A DNA stretch of 46,384 nucleotides from Shewanella sp. UCD-KL12 (lineage in GTDB: Bacteria; Pseudomonadota; Gammaproteobacteria; Enterobacterales; Shewanellaceae), in assembly GCF_001957125.1 (NCBI RefSeq), contig NZ_MPHJ01000024.1, positions 1 through 46,384 on the forward strand, given 5' to 3'. A program made the position numbers and the translations under genes. The notes beneath the pieces were generated by a model. That model worked only from the letters and a program-made list of their open reading frames with translations, was not told the DNA's origin and did no database searches. This document shows, in pieces, positions 7,777 through 15,800 of this stretch; the stretch's first letter is position 1, and each line of letters opens with the position of its first letter.

Positions 7777-9396
7777 ATGCTTTCTTTGTCTCACTTCAAT
7801 CGACGTACCATTAAAGGCGATGTGTTTGGCGCACTCACCTCCACCATTGTGGCTCTACCTTTTGCACTTGCATTTGGTGTCACATCAGGGGCTGGTGCAA
7901 GTGCTGGAATATATTGCGCGATCATCACAGGTTTATTTGCGTCACTATTTGGCGGCACTAACCAGCAGATCTCAGGCCCAAATACCGGCTTGACCGTGGC
8001 AATGGTGGCCATATTAACCAGTTTTGTGGCTCAATCTCCTGAAAATGGTATTGCCGCAGCGTTCACAGTGGTCAGTTTAGCTGGACTATTCCAGATGCTG
8101 TTTGGCTTTTTCAAGCTAGGTAAGTATTTCATCTTGGTCTCATACCCTGTGATTTCAGGCTTCACGTCAGGGATCGGTATTTTAATTATATTATCGCAAA
8201 TAGAACCATTGTTTGGCGCCTCTATCACTGAGCTGCCTATTTCACTGACAATGTTCAGTAGTACTAATACATTAGTGGGTTTAGCCTGCTTAGCGGTACT
8301 CTTTATTTGGCCCCAAAAGTTCAGTCATGTCATACCTGCCAGCATCATTGCTGTTATTGGCGCTACCGCTTTTTATCTCTTTAGTGGTGAATCGATACCC
8401 GTAGTCGGTGCCATCTCCAGTGAGCTACCATCGCTTAACCTGCCAGTCTGGGATAGTACATTAGCAGGTGAAATGATTAAGTCAGCCATGCTTATCGCGA
8501 CATTAAGCACATTGGATTCATTAATGACCTCACTGACAGTTGATACCATCAGTAATGACTTTCACGACTCAGATCAGGAATTGGTAGGCCAAGGAGTTGG
8601 TAACTTTGTCGCTGGACTTTTTGGTGCACTGCCCGGTGGTGGCGCCACAATGCGTACAGTGACGAACTTAAGAGCAGGCGGTACCACACCATTATCAGGC
8701 ATACTGCACGCGCTATTTATCTTAGCCATCGTGCTATGGGCGGGTGAATACACGGCTTATATACCCGTTGCAGTGTTAGCAGCAATATTGACTCATGTTG
8801 GGATCAGTATTATTGATTGGAGCTTTCTAAAGCGTATTCACCAGATCTCCCCTTTCAGCGTTGTTTTGATGATTTCGGTGATGGTCATGTCCGTCATCTT
8901 TGACCTAGTGACAGCCGTGCTCGTTGGGGTATTTATTGATAACTTAGTCACGATTCGGCGCTTATCAGAAATTCAGCTCGACAACATCAAGTTGTGTACG
9001 GCTAAAGATGCTGTGCATATGTCAAATGAAGAGAGACAGTTATTTGAAACTATGGATGATAGCGTGCTGCTACTAAACATTTCGGGCCCCATCGGGTTTG
9101 GTGTGGCGCGCGGACTGAAACAATGCGTATCGACAGCCGATCAAAATAAAACCTTATTGATAGATCTCTCTGACGCTAGATTTGTTGGGATCACCAGTAC
9201 CATAGCGATTGAAGAGATAATTGTCGGTTATCAAGATGAAGGGCAAGAGATCATTTTGTCGAATGTGTGCGACCGAGTTCGTAAGGATTTTAATAAAATA
9301 AAACTCCTCGATAAAATATCAAGCGATCATGTCTTTACTACCAGGATAGATGCGCTGAACTATTTACAACAAAAATTACAGCAAGCACCGCAGTAA
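7777..9396 (+). CDS. SulP-family anion transporter with STAS domain
   Basis: This 539-residue inner-membrane protein has about 12 hydrophobic segments over residues 12-390 and a cytoplasmic C-terminal STAS domain (about 425-535, with LLLNISGPIGFG and LLIDLSDARFVG). Family features are ALPFALAFGVTSGAGASAGIY near the N-terminus, the QISGPNTGLTVAM stretch and GALPGGGATMRTVTNLRAGG in the transport core. SulP members carry sulfate, bicarbonate, oxalate or C4-dicarboxylates (DauA). In this neighbourhood a C2 or C4 organic anion feeding the glyoxylate/aspartate enzymes is plausible, but nothing in the sequence fixes the substrate. It is divergent from azgA and ends before a bidirectional terminator. 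Confidence 0.9.
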   Translation: MLSLSHFNRRTIKGDVFGALTSTIVALPFALAFGVTSGAGASAGIYCAIITGLFASLFGGTNQQISGPNTGLTVAMVAILTSFVAQSPENGIAAAFTVVSLAGLFQMLFGFFKLGKYFILVSYPVISGFTSGIGILIILSQIEPLFGASITELPISLTMFSSTNTLVGLACLAVLFIWPQKFSHVIPASIIAVIGATAFYLFSGESIPVVGAISSELPSLNLPVWDSTLAGEMIKSAMLIATLSTLDSLMTSLTVDTISNDFHDSDQELVGQGVGNFVAGLFGALPGGGATMRTVTNLRAGGTTPLSGILHALFILAIVLWAGEYTAYIPVAVLAAILTHVGISIIDWSFLKRIHQISPFSVVLMISVMVMSVIFDLVTAVLVGVFIDNLVTIRRLSEIQLDNIKLCTAKDAVHMSNEERQLFETMDDSVLLLNISGPIGFGVARGLKQCVSTADQNKTLLIDLSDARFVGITSTIAIEEIIVGYQDEGQEIILSNVCDRVRKDFNKIKLLDKISSDHVFTTRIDALNYLQQKLQQAPQ

Positions 9397-9505
9397 TAGC
9401 TTGAGAAATAGTTACAGTAAAAATAGTGTTAAGGCATGCTAAATCGTACTTAATTCCACAAAACCCTAGTACTGCATCGAGAGCTTAAAATAGCACGCTT
9501 GAATC

Positions 9506-9536
9506 AGTGTACCATCTCAAGTTGGTACACTTTTAT
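9506..9536. terminator. Terminator between sulP and glcG-like gene
   Basis: AGTGTACCA (9506-9514) and TGGTACACT (9523-9531) form a perfect 9-bp stem followed by TTTATT on the plus strand. It lies 110 nt past sulP and about 90 nt past the end of the converging glcG-like gene. Confidence 0.82.
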
Positions 9537-9622
9537 TACCAGCTGATGTTTCTGAGCTAGTGTTTCCAATCTACTATTTAAAAAATAACTATTAGAAAAC
9601 TAGTGACATCAAGCACTGGTAC

Positions 9623-10078
9623 TTACAGCATATTTTGATTGTAACTTGATGATGAGATGCGATTAAAAGTATCAACGCCTGCTTGAGCACAGTCTAAATC
9701 TTGCCTTGGCGAGCCAGAGCTCACGCCAATACCGCCTATTACCACACCATCATAGGTAATAGGTAGGCCACCACCAACAATACACATACGACCGCCCAAC
9801 GCGGTATGTATGCCAAACAAACTATTATCGTCACCAGGTACACACGCTTTGTTAACTTCGTGGGTTGCTTTTCTTGCCGATGCCGCGGTAAAGGCTTTAT
9901 CTTGTGAGAGAGTGATACTGTGTATTTTACCGCCATCCATGCGTTCAAAGGCGATCAAACTCCCTGACTCATCGACAACTGAAATACACATAGGTACCCC
10001 AAGTTTGGCCGCTTTTTGCATTGCCCCATCTATGATTAATTTAGCTTCTTTTCGGTTTAATCGGTTTATGGTTAACAT
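9623..10078 (-). CDS. GlcG/HbpS-like protein (DUF336 family)
   Basis: This 151-residue cytoplasmic protein of the GlcG/HbpS (former DUF336) family has CISVVDESGSLIAFERMDG near residues 31-49, TLSQDKAFTAASARKAT, and the C-terminal glycine-rich stretch GGLPITYDGVVIGGIGVSSGSPRQDLDCAQAG. Members occur beside glycolate, glyoxylate and propanediol genes, and some bind haem or act as small-molecule sensors; the biochemical role is not settled. It follows bhcR on the same strand (130-nt gap with a hairpin), so it may be co-transcribed with that regulator. The ATG is preceded by a strong AGGGGG box at close spacing. Confidence 0.85.
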   Translation of the reverse strand: MLTINRLNRKEAKLIIDGAMQKAAKLGVPMCISVVDESGSLIAFERMDGGKIHSITLSQDKAFTAASARKATHEVNKACVPGDDNSLFGIHTALGGRMCIVGGGLPITYDGVVIGGIGVSSGSPRQDLDCAQAGVDTFNRISSSSYNQNML

Positions 10079-10118
10079 CTCTCCCCCTATCTTAATTATT
10101 ATTCTATGAATGCCTTGT

Positions 10119-10144
10119 TAGATAAGCCTTGCTCGGCTTATCTA
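10119..10144 (-). other. Hairpin between bhcR and glcG-like gene
   Basis: TAGATAAGCC (10119-10128) pairs perfectly with GGCTTATCTA (10135-10144) around TTGCTC. Without a T-tract it is probably an intercistronic RNA structure rather than a terminator. Confidence 0.6.
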
Positions 10145-10207
10145 TCGTTGATTAGTTTTCTGTTTTTAAGTGGCTATCTATATTTAAATGGTGATTGAGA
10201 GCTCAAC

Positions 10208-10990
10208 TTATGCTTGATTGCCAAGGTAACCAAGCTCAGCGGATAGCGCCTTACCAGCGGCCATTAGGTCGTTTAGCCACTCATCTCTTCGTCTATCGAT
10301 TGGTGCAGAAACAGATAATCCTGCAACAACTTCTCCGTATCTATCGTAAAGCAGCACACCGATGCAACCCACTCCGATCTCGGCTTCCTCATTATCAAAA
10401 GCAAAACCTTGCTCAGCACACCCCATACACTCTTTCACCAGATCGTTCAGCGATGAAAACGTATTGCGTGTATAAGTTGGTAAATTGGTACGTTGGGCAT
10501 AGCCTTTAATGCCCTCCTCGCCCTCCATACCTAGCATCATCTTACCGACACCAGTTACGTGCAAAGGCGCTCGGCTGCCTATCATCTGTTGAACATGCAT
10601 CATCCGATTGGGTATGGCTTTTTCAACATAGATAACCACATCACCTTCTCTGGTTGTTAGATTGATGGTTTCGCCAAATTTATCACGCAACTTTTCCATG
10701 TAAGGCACGGCCACTTTACGAAAATCGACACTATTGTTTGGATAATTACTCAACCTTAATAGCCTGCCACTTAGCAGGTACTTGCCCTTGTCATCTCTTT
10801 CTACGAACCGGTTATCAATCAGTGAATGCAAAATACGAAAGGCGGTAGAAGGCGCTAAATTGGTATCGGCGCTCAGCGCTTTTAACGTGACTGGCATAGA
10901 GTAGCGTGAAATAGCATCGAGCAAGGTTGCCGCTCGATCTATTACCTGAATTCGAGGCTGAGCTTTAGTGTTAGCTTTGGTTGTATTCAT
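10208..10990 (-). CDS. bhcR: IclR-family transcriptional regulator, BhcR-like
   Basis: This 260-residue regulator has an N-terminal winged helix (about residues 12-75: IDRAATLLDAISRYSMP, then LKALSADTNLAPSTAFRILHSL) and the IclR effector-binding domain (GETINLTTREGDVVIYVEKA, then SRAPLHVTGVGKMMLG and EEAEIGVGCIGVLLYDRYGEVVAGLSVSAPIDR). It is transcribed divergently from the bhcB-bhcC-bhcD run. In Paracoccus the IclR protein BhcR sits beside the BHAC genes and senses glyoxylate, and the same job is inferred here. Likely targets are the palindromes at 11075-11091 and 11177-11193, and the similar ones near azgA and sulP. Confidence 0.87.
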   Translation of the reverse strand: MNTTKANTKAQPRIQVIDRAATLLDAISRYSMPVTLKALSADTNLAPSTAFRILHSLIDNRFVERDDKGKYLLSGRLLRLSNYPNNSVDFRKVAVPYMEKLRDKFGETINLTTREGDVVIYVEKAIPNRMMHVQQMIGSRAPLHVTGVGKMMLGMEGEEGIKGYAQRTNLPTYTRNTFSSLNDLVKECMGCAEQGFAFDNEEAEIGVGCIGVLLYDRYGEVVAGLSVSAPIDRRRDEWLNDLMAAGKALSAELGYLGNQA

Positions 10991-11074
10991 TATTATTTTG
11001 ACTCCGATAACAGCGCTAATGTCGAATATAAATCTAAATCTACAATAAAACCAAACCCCAGCTGATGCAAATCA

Positions 11075-11091
11075 ATTTCACATCATGAAAT
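11075..11091. promoter_or_regulatory. IclR-type palindrome, bhc copy 1
   Basis: ATTTCACATCATGAAAT has perfect 6-bp arms (ATTTCA / TGAAAT) around 5 nt. It lies about 85 nt upstream of bhcR on one side and 250 nt upstream of bhcB on the other. Confidence 0.65.
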
Positions 11092-11176
11092 CACATAGGT
11101 GCATTTTGGAATTGTTTGGCTGAAGACAGCTAAATCACTGCTTAGTGGTACTTTACGCTATAAAGAAAACCAATTA

Positions 11177-11193
11177 ATTCCACATTACGAAAT
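11177..11193. promoter_or_regulatory. IclR-type palindrome, bhc copy 2
   Basis: ATTCCACATTACGAAAT differs from copy 1 at three positions and keeps the centre CACAT and the terminal ATT/AAT. It is about 150 nt upstream of bhcB. Confidence 0.55.
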
Positions 11194-11341
11194 TCAAAGC
11201 CGTTGCAGGCCATTCATGGTTTCCATAGAGTGAAATTTATCAGCAATGATTAAAGCATTCATTTAAGTGGGTAAGTATGCACCTTTAGCTTTAGTCAATT
11301 GAAATAACTAACACCGGTATTATTAGTCTTGAGAGGAAACT

Positions 11342-12316
11342 ATGAGCAATGAAACCCCATCGGCAATGACCATTCCAACCTATGATGATGTGCTGATTGC
11401 CCATGAACGAATCAAACCATACATTCATGAAACACCGGTTCTTACCTCTCGCTTCTTAAATGAGTTAACTGGAGCGGAACTGTTTTTTAAATGCGAAAAC
11501 TTACAAAAAGCAGCAGCCTTTAAAGTACGTGGTGCCTGTAATGCCGTATTTGGTTTGACCGATGAAAAGGCCCAAATCGGTGTGGCAACTCACTCGTCAG
11601 GCAACCATGCGCTTTCGCTATCCTATGCAGCCGGTCAACGTGGCATTGAGGCGACGGTGGTAATGCCACGTACCGCACCTCAAGCTAAAAAGGATGCCGT
11701 TATTGGTTACGGCGGCACTATTGTGGAATGTGAGCCGTCAACGAGCTCACGAGAAGCCGTTTTTAATGAAGTTGTAGCCGCCTCTGGCGCTGATTTTGTG
11801 CACCCTTACAACGATCCACGGGTTATAGCGGGACAAGCTACGTGCTCAAAAGAGTTAATTAGCCAAGTTGATAACCTAGATACTGTAATAGCACCAATTG
11901 GTGGGGGTGGCATGATATCGGGTACCTGCTTAACACTATCAACTATCGCGCCTGAAATTAAGATCTACGCAGCAGAGCCTGTCAATGCAGACGATGCCGC
12001 TAGATCATTTAAAGCTGGATATATCATCGCCGATGATGCGCCTAATACGGTAGCTGATGGCCTAAAAGTGCCCTTGAAAGATTTGACTTGGCACTTCGTT
12101 AAAAACCATGTCACCGATATTTTAACCGCAACAGAAGATGAAATTGTGGCTGCAATGAAGCTTGTTTGGCTGCGTATGAAACTTATCATCGAACCGAGCA
12201 GTGCAGTGTCATTGGCAACCATTATCAAAAACCCTGAGATCTTTAAAGGTAAACGCATCGGCATAATTATTACCGGAGGTAACGTCGATTTAGACAAACT
12301 GCCTTGGATAAACTAA
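11342..12316 (+). CDS. bhcB: Beta-hydroxyaspartate dehydratase (BhcB-like)
   Basis: This 324-residue fold-type II PLP enzyme belongs to the threonine dehydratase / serine racemase group and lacks the regulatory ACT domain. Visible are the Schiff-base lysine K61 (AAAFKVRGA), the SSGNHAL loop at 85-91, the phosphate-binding GGGG at 187-190, and the C-terminal ITGGNVDL. With bhcC immediately downstream (63-nt gap) and bhcD after that, the natural reaction is 3-hydroxyaspartate to iminosuccinate plus water, the third step of the BHAC. Taken alone it could also be called threonine dehydratase or L-threo-3-hydroxyaspartate ammonia-lyase; context decides. The ribosome site is GAGAGG, 5-6 nt from the ATG. 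Confidence 0.86.
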   Translation: MSNETPSAMTIPTYDDVLIAHERIKPYIHETPVLTSRFLNELTGAELFFKCENLQKAAAFKVRGACNAVFGLTDEKAQIGVATHSSGNHALSLSYAAGQRGIEATVVMPRTAPQAKKDAVIGYGGTIVECEPSTSSREAVFNEVVAASGADFVHPYNDPRVIAGQATCSKELISQVDNLDTVIAPIGGGGMISGTCLTLSTIAPEIKIYAAEPVNADDAARSFKAGYIIADDAPNTVADGLKVPLKDLTWHFVKNHVTDILTATEDEIVAAMKLVWLRMKLIIEPSSAVSLATIIKNPEIFKGKRIGIIITGGNVDLDKLPWIN

Positions 12317-12379
12317 TCGATTATTGCGCAATTGGAAACACAACACATATTGAAATAACGAAAATAGATGGAGAGAAGG

Positions 12380-13534
12380 ATGACAACGTTAACAACAAAT
12401 GATTTAGAAGTGGGTTACGACGTACCAGCACTACCTGGTATGGCAGAAGCTGATATTCAAACTCCCTGCTTGGTCGTCGACCTTGACGCATTAGAGCGTA
12501 ATATCAAAACCATGGGTCAGTTTGCCAAAGAGATGGGGGTTCGCCATCGCGTTCACGGCAAGATGCACAAATCTGTTGATATTGCCCTACTTCAAGAAAA
12601 ATTAGGTGATAGCTGTGGTGTGTGTTGTCAAAAAGTATCAGAAGCTGAAGTTTTCGCCCGTGGCGGTATTAAGGATGTATTAGTTTCAAACCAGGTTCGT
12701 GATCCTGCCAAAATTGATCGCCTAGCACGTTTACCAAAATTGGGTGCGCGTACGCTTTGTTGTGTTGATGATATTGATAATGTCGCCGAGCTTGCCGCTG
12801 CGGTTAAAAAGCACAATACAGAAATTGAATGTTTAGTCGAAATTGACTGTGGTGCGGGTCGCTGTGGTGTCAGTGAAGGTCAACCAGTTGTTGATATCGC
12901 TAAAGCTATCGCTGCAACGCCAGGCCTTAAGTTTGCTGGTATTCAGGCCTACCAAGGTGCAATGCAGCACATGGAAAACTTCCTTGAGCGTAAAGAGAAA
13001 ATTGATATCGCCAGCAACATGGTTGCACGTACGGTCGATATGCTGAAGGCAGAAGAATTGGAATGTGACATCATCGGTGGCGGTGGTACAGGTTCTTACT
13101 ACTTCGAAGGTAACTCTGGCGTGTTTAATGAGCTTCAGTGTGGTTCATACGCGTTTATGGATGCCGATTACCAGCGTATTCACGATAAAGATGGCAATAA
13201 AATTTCAGAATTTGAAAACTCACTATTCATTTTCACCTCAGTAATGAGTCATACCAAATCTGATAAAGCAATTTGTGATGCAGGACTTAAAGCACAATCT
13301 GTAGACAGTGGCCTGCCCTATATTTTTGGTCGTGATGATGTTGAGTACATCAAGTGTTCAGATGAACATGGTGTCATTTCAGATCCAACTGGCGCGCTAA
13401 AAGTGAATCAAAAACTCAAGCTAGTTCCAGGTCACTGCGATCCAACCTGTAATGTTCATGACTACTACGTTGGTGTTCGTAACGGTAAAGTTGAGACGCT
13501 CTGGCCAGTATCTGCACGTGGTAAAGCTTACTAG
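12380..13534 (+). CDS. bhcC: Beta-hydroxyaspartate aldolase (BhcC-like)
   Basis: This 384-residue fold-type III PLP enzyme belongs to the D-threonine aldolase / D-serine dehydratase family. The PLP lysine is K61 in RVHGKMHKS, and the C-terminal metal-binding stretch PGHCDPTCNVHD is intact. DIIGGGGTGSYYF gives the phosphate loop. In the BHAC this enzyme condenses glycine with glyoxylate to give beta-hydroxyaspartate. An ATG 12 nt upstream (12368) is in frame, but 12380 is preferred because GGAGAG and AAGG lie just before it while the upstream ATG has no ribosome site. It is probably co-transcribed with bhcB. Confidence 0.87.
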   Translation: MTTLTTNDLEVGYDVPALPGMAEADIQTPCLVVDLDALERNIKTMGQFAKEMGVRHRVHGKMHKSVDIALLQEKLGDSCGVCCQKVSEAEVFARGGIKDVLVSNQVRDPAKIDRLARLPKLGARTLCCVDDIDNVAELAAAVKKHNTEIECLVEIDCGAGRCGVSEGQPVVDIAKAIAATPGLKFAGIQAYQGAMQHMENFLERKEKIDIASNMVARTVDMLKAEELECDIIGGGGTGSYYFEGNSGVFNELQCGSYAFMDADYQRIHDKDGNKISEFENSLFIFTSVMSHTKSDKAICDAGLKAQSVDSGLPYIFGRDDVEYIKCSDEHGVISDPTGALKVNQKLKLVPGHCDPTCNVHDYYVGVRNGKVETLWPVSARGKAY

Positions 13535-13909
13535 GCTTTATCGCATTATCACTACTATTAATTAAAACCGTTTTACAGAAATATTAGTTTAGAAACATGA
13601 GTTAAACAGTTTCACGTTTCTCTCACTGTGCGAGTGTAAAAGGCTTCAATAACTTCATATACCAATTGGTATTAGTTCCCAGCTACGCATTGCGTCTGTG
13701 TCAACAGGGCAATATTGAAGTTTGACCACCTTTTAGACTCGCCAGTGGGAGCTTTTTATTCCAGCTAGATAGAGACTCAAAACAATAAAGCCGTAACCCA
13801 TACCGACTGGTACCGTGATTTATGCTTATTAGTGTTAGTCGTCATCTATCAAAGCTACTTTCTCCCCTTATGTTTCAATATGGACTTCCTCAAATATAGG
13901 AATAGCGAA
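13535..13909. other. Spacer between bhcC and bhcD
   Basis: The gap of 375 nt is unusual within a pathway operon. It contains a short palindrome, ATACCAATTGGTAT (about 13659), of a kind I recall as common in Shewanella spacers. I see no gene, and no clear terminator after bhcC. It may hold a separate promoter for bhcD. Confidence 0.55.
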
Positions 13910-14938
13910 ATGAACAATTCAACAGTGAGTTCGACTACTAATTCAGTCACTAGCTCAAACCAAAGTAAAGCCATCACAGTCGTATCAGAAGCGGTTTGCC
14001 AACAGATCATGGGCCGTCAAGATGCGTTCAGTGCCGTAGAAAATGTATTCTCAGCGATGGCTAAAAACTCCGCCTATAACTTCCCAGTGATCCGTGAAGC
14101 GATTGGCCATGCTGATGCACTTTATGGCTTCAAATCAGGCTTTGACCGTGACGGTATGGTGCTAGGGTTAAAGTCTGGCGGTTATTGGCCTGGCAATATC
14201 CAAAAAGACTTAACTAACCATCAATCTACAGTGATCTTATTTGATCCAGATACAGGAAAATTAAAAGCACTCGTTGGTGGAAATTACCTGACTGCAATAC
14301 GTACCGCAGCCTCATCAGCGGTTTCTATCGCTCACTTAGCGCGTAAGGATGCGAAAGTGTTAGGCATGATTGGTGCAGGTCACCAGTCAACATTCCAGCT
14401 AAGAGCGGCGATTGACCAACGCAAATTTGAAAAAGTGATCGCATGGAATAAAGAGCCTGAGAGCTTAACTCGACTTGCGGTTATCTGTGATGAATTATCA
14501 ATCCCATTTGAATCTGTAAGTCGTCAGGATCTGTGTGCCGAATCTGATGTAATTATTACCATCACTTCCGCTTTCGAAGCATTAATTGAATCTGACTGGA
14601 TTAAACCTGGAACACATATCGCCTGCATGGGTACTGACACTGTAGGTAAGCAGGAAGTCGATGCCAATATTTTTGCTGCAGCCAAGGTGTTCACCGACGA
14701 GCTAGCCCAATCAATTACGTTAGGCGAAGCGCAGCACGCAATTAAAGCAGGCTTAATCAACCAAGCTGACATAGTGCCTATTGGTGAGGTTATCAATGGC
14801 ACTAAACCTGGGCGCAGGAGTGACACTGAGATCACCCTATTCGACGGCACAGGTGTAGGGCTTCAAGACTTAGCCGTGGCTTCTGTTGCAGCTCAACTTG
14901 CCGATGAAAACGGCCAGGCGAGTTACTTTAATCTTTAA
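13910..14938 (+). CDS. bhcD: Iminosuccinate reductase (BhcD-like; ornithine cyclodeaminase / mu-crystallin family)
   Basis: This 342-residue protein belongs to the ornithine cyclodeaminase / mu-crystallin family. The substrate-binding N-terminal half shows YGFKSGFDRDGMVLGLKSGGYWPGN (residues 72-96 region) and LTAIRTAASSAVS. The NAD(P) fold begins at 150 with VLGMIGAGHQS (GAG at 155-157), and CMGTDTVGKQEVD follows. BhcD reduces iminosuccinate to aspartate, closing the cycle by regenerating the amino donor. The frame is open for 26 more codons upstream, but the ATG at 13910 has an AGGA box 8 nt before it and gives the family's usual length. It is followed by an intrinsic terminator. Confidence 0.86.
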   Translation: MNNSTVSSTTNSVTSSNQSKAITVVSEAVCQQIMGRQDAFSAVENVFSAMAKNSAYNFPVIREAIGHADALYGFKSGFDRDGMVLGLKSGGYWPGNIQKDLTNHQSTVILFDPDTGKLKALVGGNYLTAIRTAASSAVSIAHLARKDAKVLGMIGAGHQSTFQLRAAIDQRKFEKVIAWNKEPESLTRLAVICDELSIPFESVSRQDLCAESDVIITITSAFEALIESDWIKPGTHIACMGTDTVGKQEVDANIFAAAKVFTDELAQSITLGEAQHAIKAGLINQADIVPIGEVINGTKPGRRSDTEITLFDGTGVGLQDLAVASVAAQLADENGQASYFNL

Positions 14939-15247
14939 CCTTTAACTGCGAGTATTTACAGCGCGTAGCGCTTAATTCACGCTCGAAGATTTAATAGCAA
15001 TCGGTGATCGACCACTAGAGAACTACCTGCTTTGCAGGTACTCTCTTTTTTGGGTTTAACAGATCCGTATCGGATCGCCAATTTCAAACCTAAAATCTAA
15101 AACTAGAGATAGCAATTAGCCGTTTATTACCGCCCCCAAGTTGCGGGTCAAAGTTACAACTTAAAGTTACAAGCTAAAAAGAGTTACGAGCGAAAAATAG
15201 TTACAGGTTAAAAACAGTAAAAATAATAACAAAGCATAGGAGTCAAG
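14939..15247. other. Spacer between bhcD and ytoQ
   Basis: The 309-nt spacer contains the bhcD terminator and short repeats of the form AAAGTTACAA/AGTTACGAG (about 15150-15210). No gene is seen. Confidence 0.6.
15017..15051 (+). terminator. Intrinsic terminator after bhcD
   Basis: TACCTGC and GCAGGTA form a perfect 7-bp stem around TTT, extended by AGAG/CTCT after a small mismatch, and are followed by a run of T. It lies about 80 nt past the bhcD stop codon. Confidence 0.82.
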
Positions 15248-15697
15248 ATGCAATTTAATGTTTATCTATCAGGTGAGATCCATACTGATTGGCGTGCGCA
15301 GATCATTCAAGCCTGTGAGAAGTTAGAGCTCAATATCGTTTTCTCAACTGCAGTGACCGATCATGACCAGAGTGACAGCGCTGGCGATCAACTCAAGCAA
15401 GCCAATACTGATGAAGGCCAAGGATTTTGGCGCGATCATCGTTCAGCCAAAGTGAACGCTATTAGAACTAAAACCATGATTGAAGCTTGTGATATAGCCA
15501 TCATTCGTTTCGGGGATAAATACAAACAGTGGAATGCTGCATTTGATGCTGGCTACTGCGCAGCTCTCAATAAGCCCTATATCACATTGCACAGCGAAGA
15601 TATCATACACCCTCTTAAAGAGGTTGACGCTGCAGCACATGGCTGGGCAACCAATGTTGATCAGGTCGTAGAGACGTTAACCTATCTATTAAAGTAG
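15248..15697 (+). CDS. ytoQ: YtoQ-family protein (nucleoside 2-deoxyribosyltransferase-like)
   Basis: This 149-residue cytoplasmic protein matches the YtoQ family, which is placed in the nucleoside 2-deoxyribosyltransferase superfamily. It begins FNVYLSGEIHTDWR, a Rossmann-like opening with a GEI loop. It carries FWRDHRSAKVNAIRTKTMIEACDIAIIRFGDKYKQWNAAFDAGYCAALNKPYI, where the late Asp and the Ala-Gly-Tyr stretch match the superfamily active-site region. A role in cleaving N-glycosidic bonds of purine (deoxy)nucleosides or related side products would suit the neighbourhood but is inference; the biochemical function is unknown. AGGAG lies 5 nt before the ATG, and a strong terminator follows. 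Confidence 0.85.
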   Translation: MQFNVYLSGEIHTDWRAQIIQACEKLELNIVFSTAVTDHDQSDSAGDQLKQANTDEGQGFWRDHRSAKVNAIRTKTMIEACDIAIIRFGDKYKQWNAAFDAGYCAALNKPYITLHSEDIIHPLKEVDAAAHGWATNVDQVVETLTYLLK

Positions 15698-15736
15698 CAC
15701 CTTTCTCCCTTTCAATGTGTCATTTACAGATAGCGT

Positions 15737-15775
15737 AAAGCCGATGTTTATCATGTAAACATCGGCTTTATTTTT
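15737..15775. terminator. Strong terminator between ytoQ and allE
   Basis: AAAGCCGATGTTTA (15737-15750) and TAAACATCGGCTTT (15756-15769) form a perfect 14-bp stem around TCATG, followed by ATTTTT. It separates two converging genes and could serve both, with the better T-tract for ytoQ. Confidence 0.96.
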
Positions 15776-15800
15776 GGTATTTATTATTGAATTAAAAAGT

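Larger units (their letters stand above)
10991..11341. other. Divergent control region, bhcR / bhcB
   Basis: A non-coding spacer of 351 nt holding two copies of the ATTTCACAT-type palindrome 102 bp apart. The spacing is close to ten helical turns, which would place both on one face of the DNA. No gene is seen. Confidence 0.75.

Noticed and set aside
12368..12379. Upstream ATG as the bhcC start
   Set aside because: No ribosome site precedes it, while the ATG at 12380 has one in the intervening bases.
13690..13706. Possible fourth copy of the TTGACAC 17-mer (GTGTCAA half) between bhcC and bhcD
   Set aside because: Only one arm matches; the other half shows no similarity.
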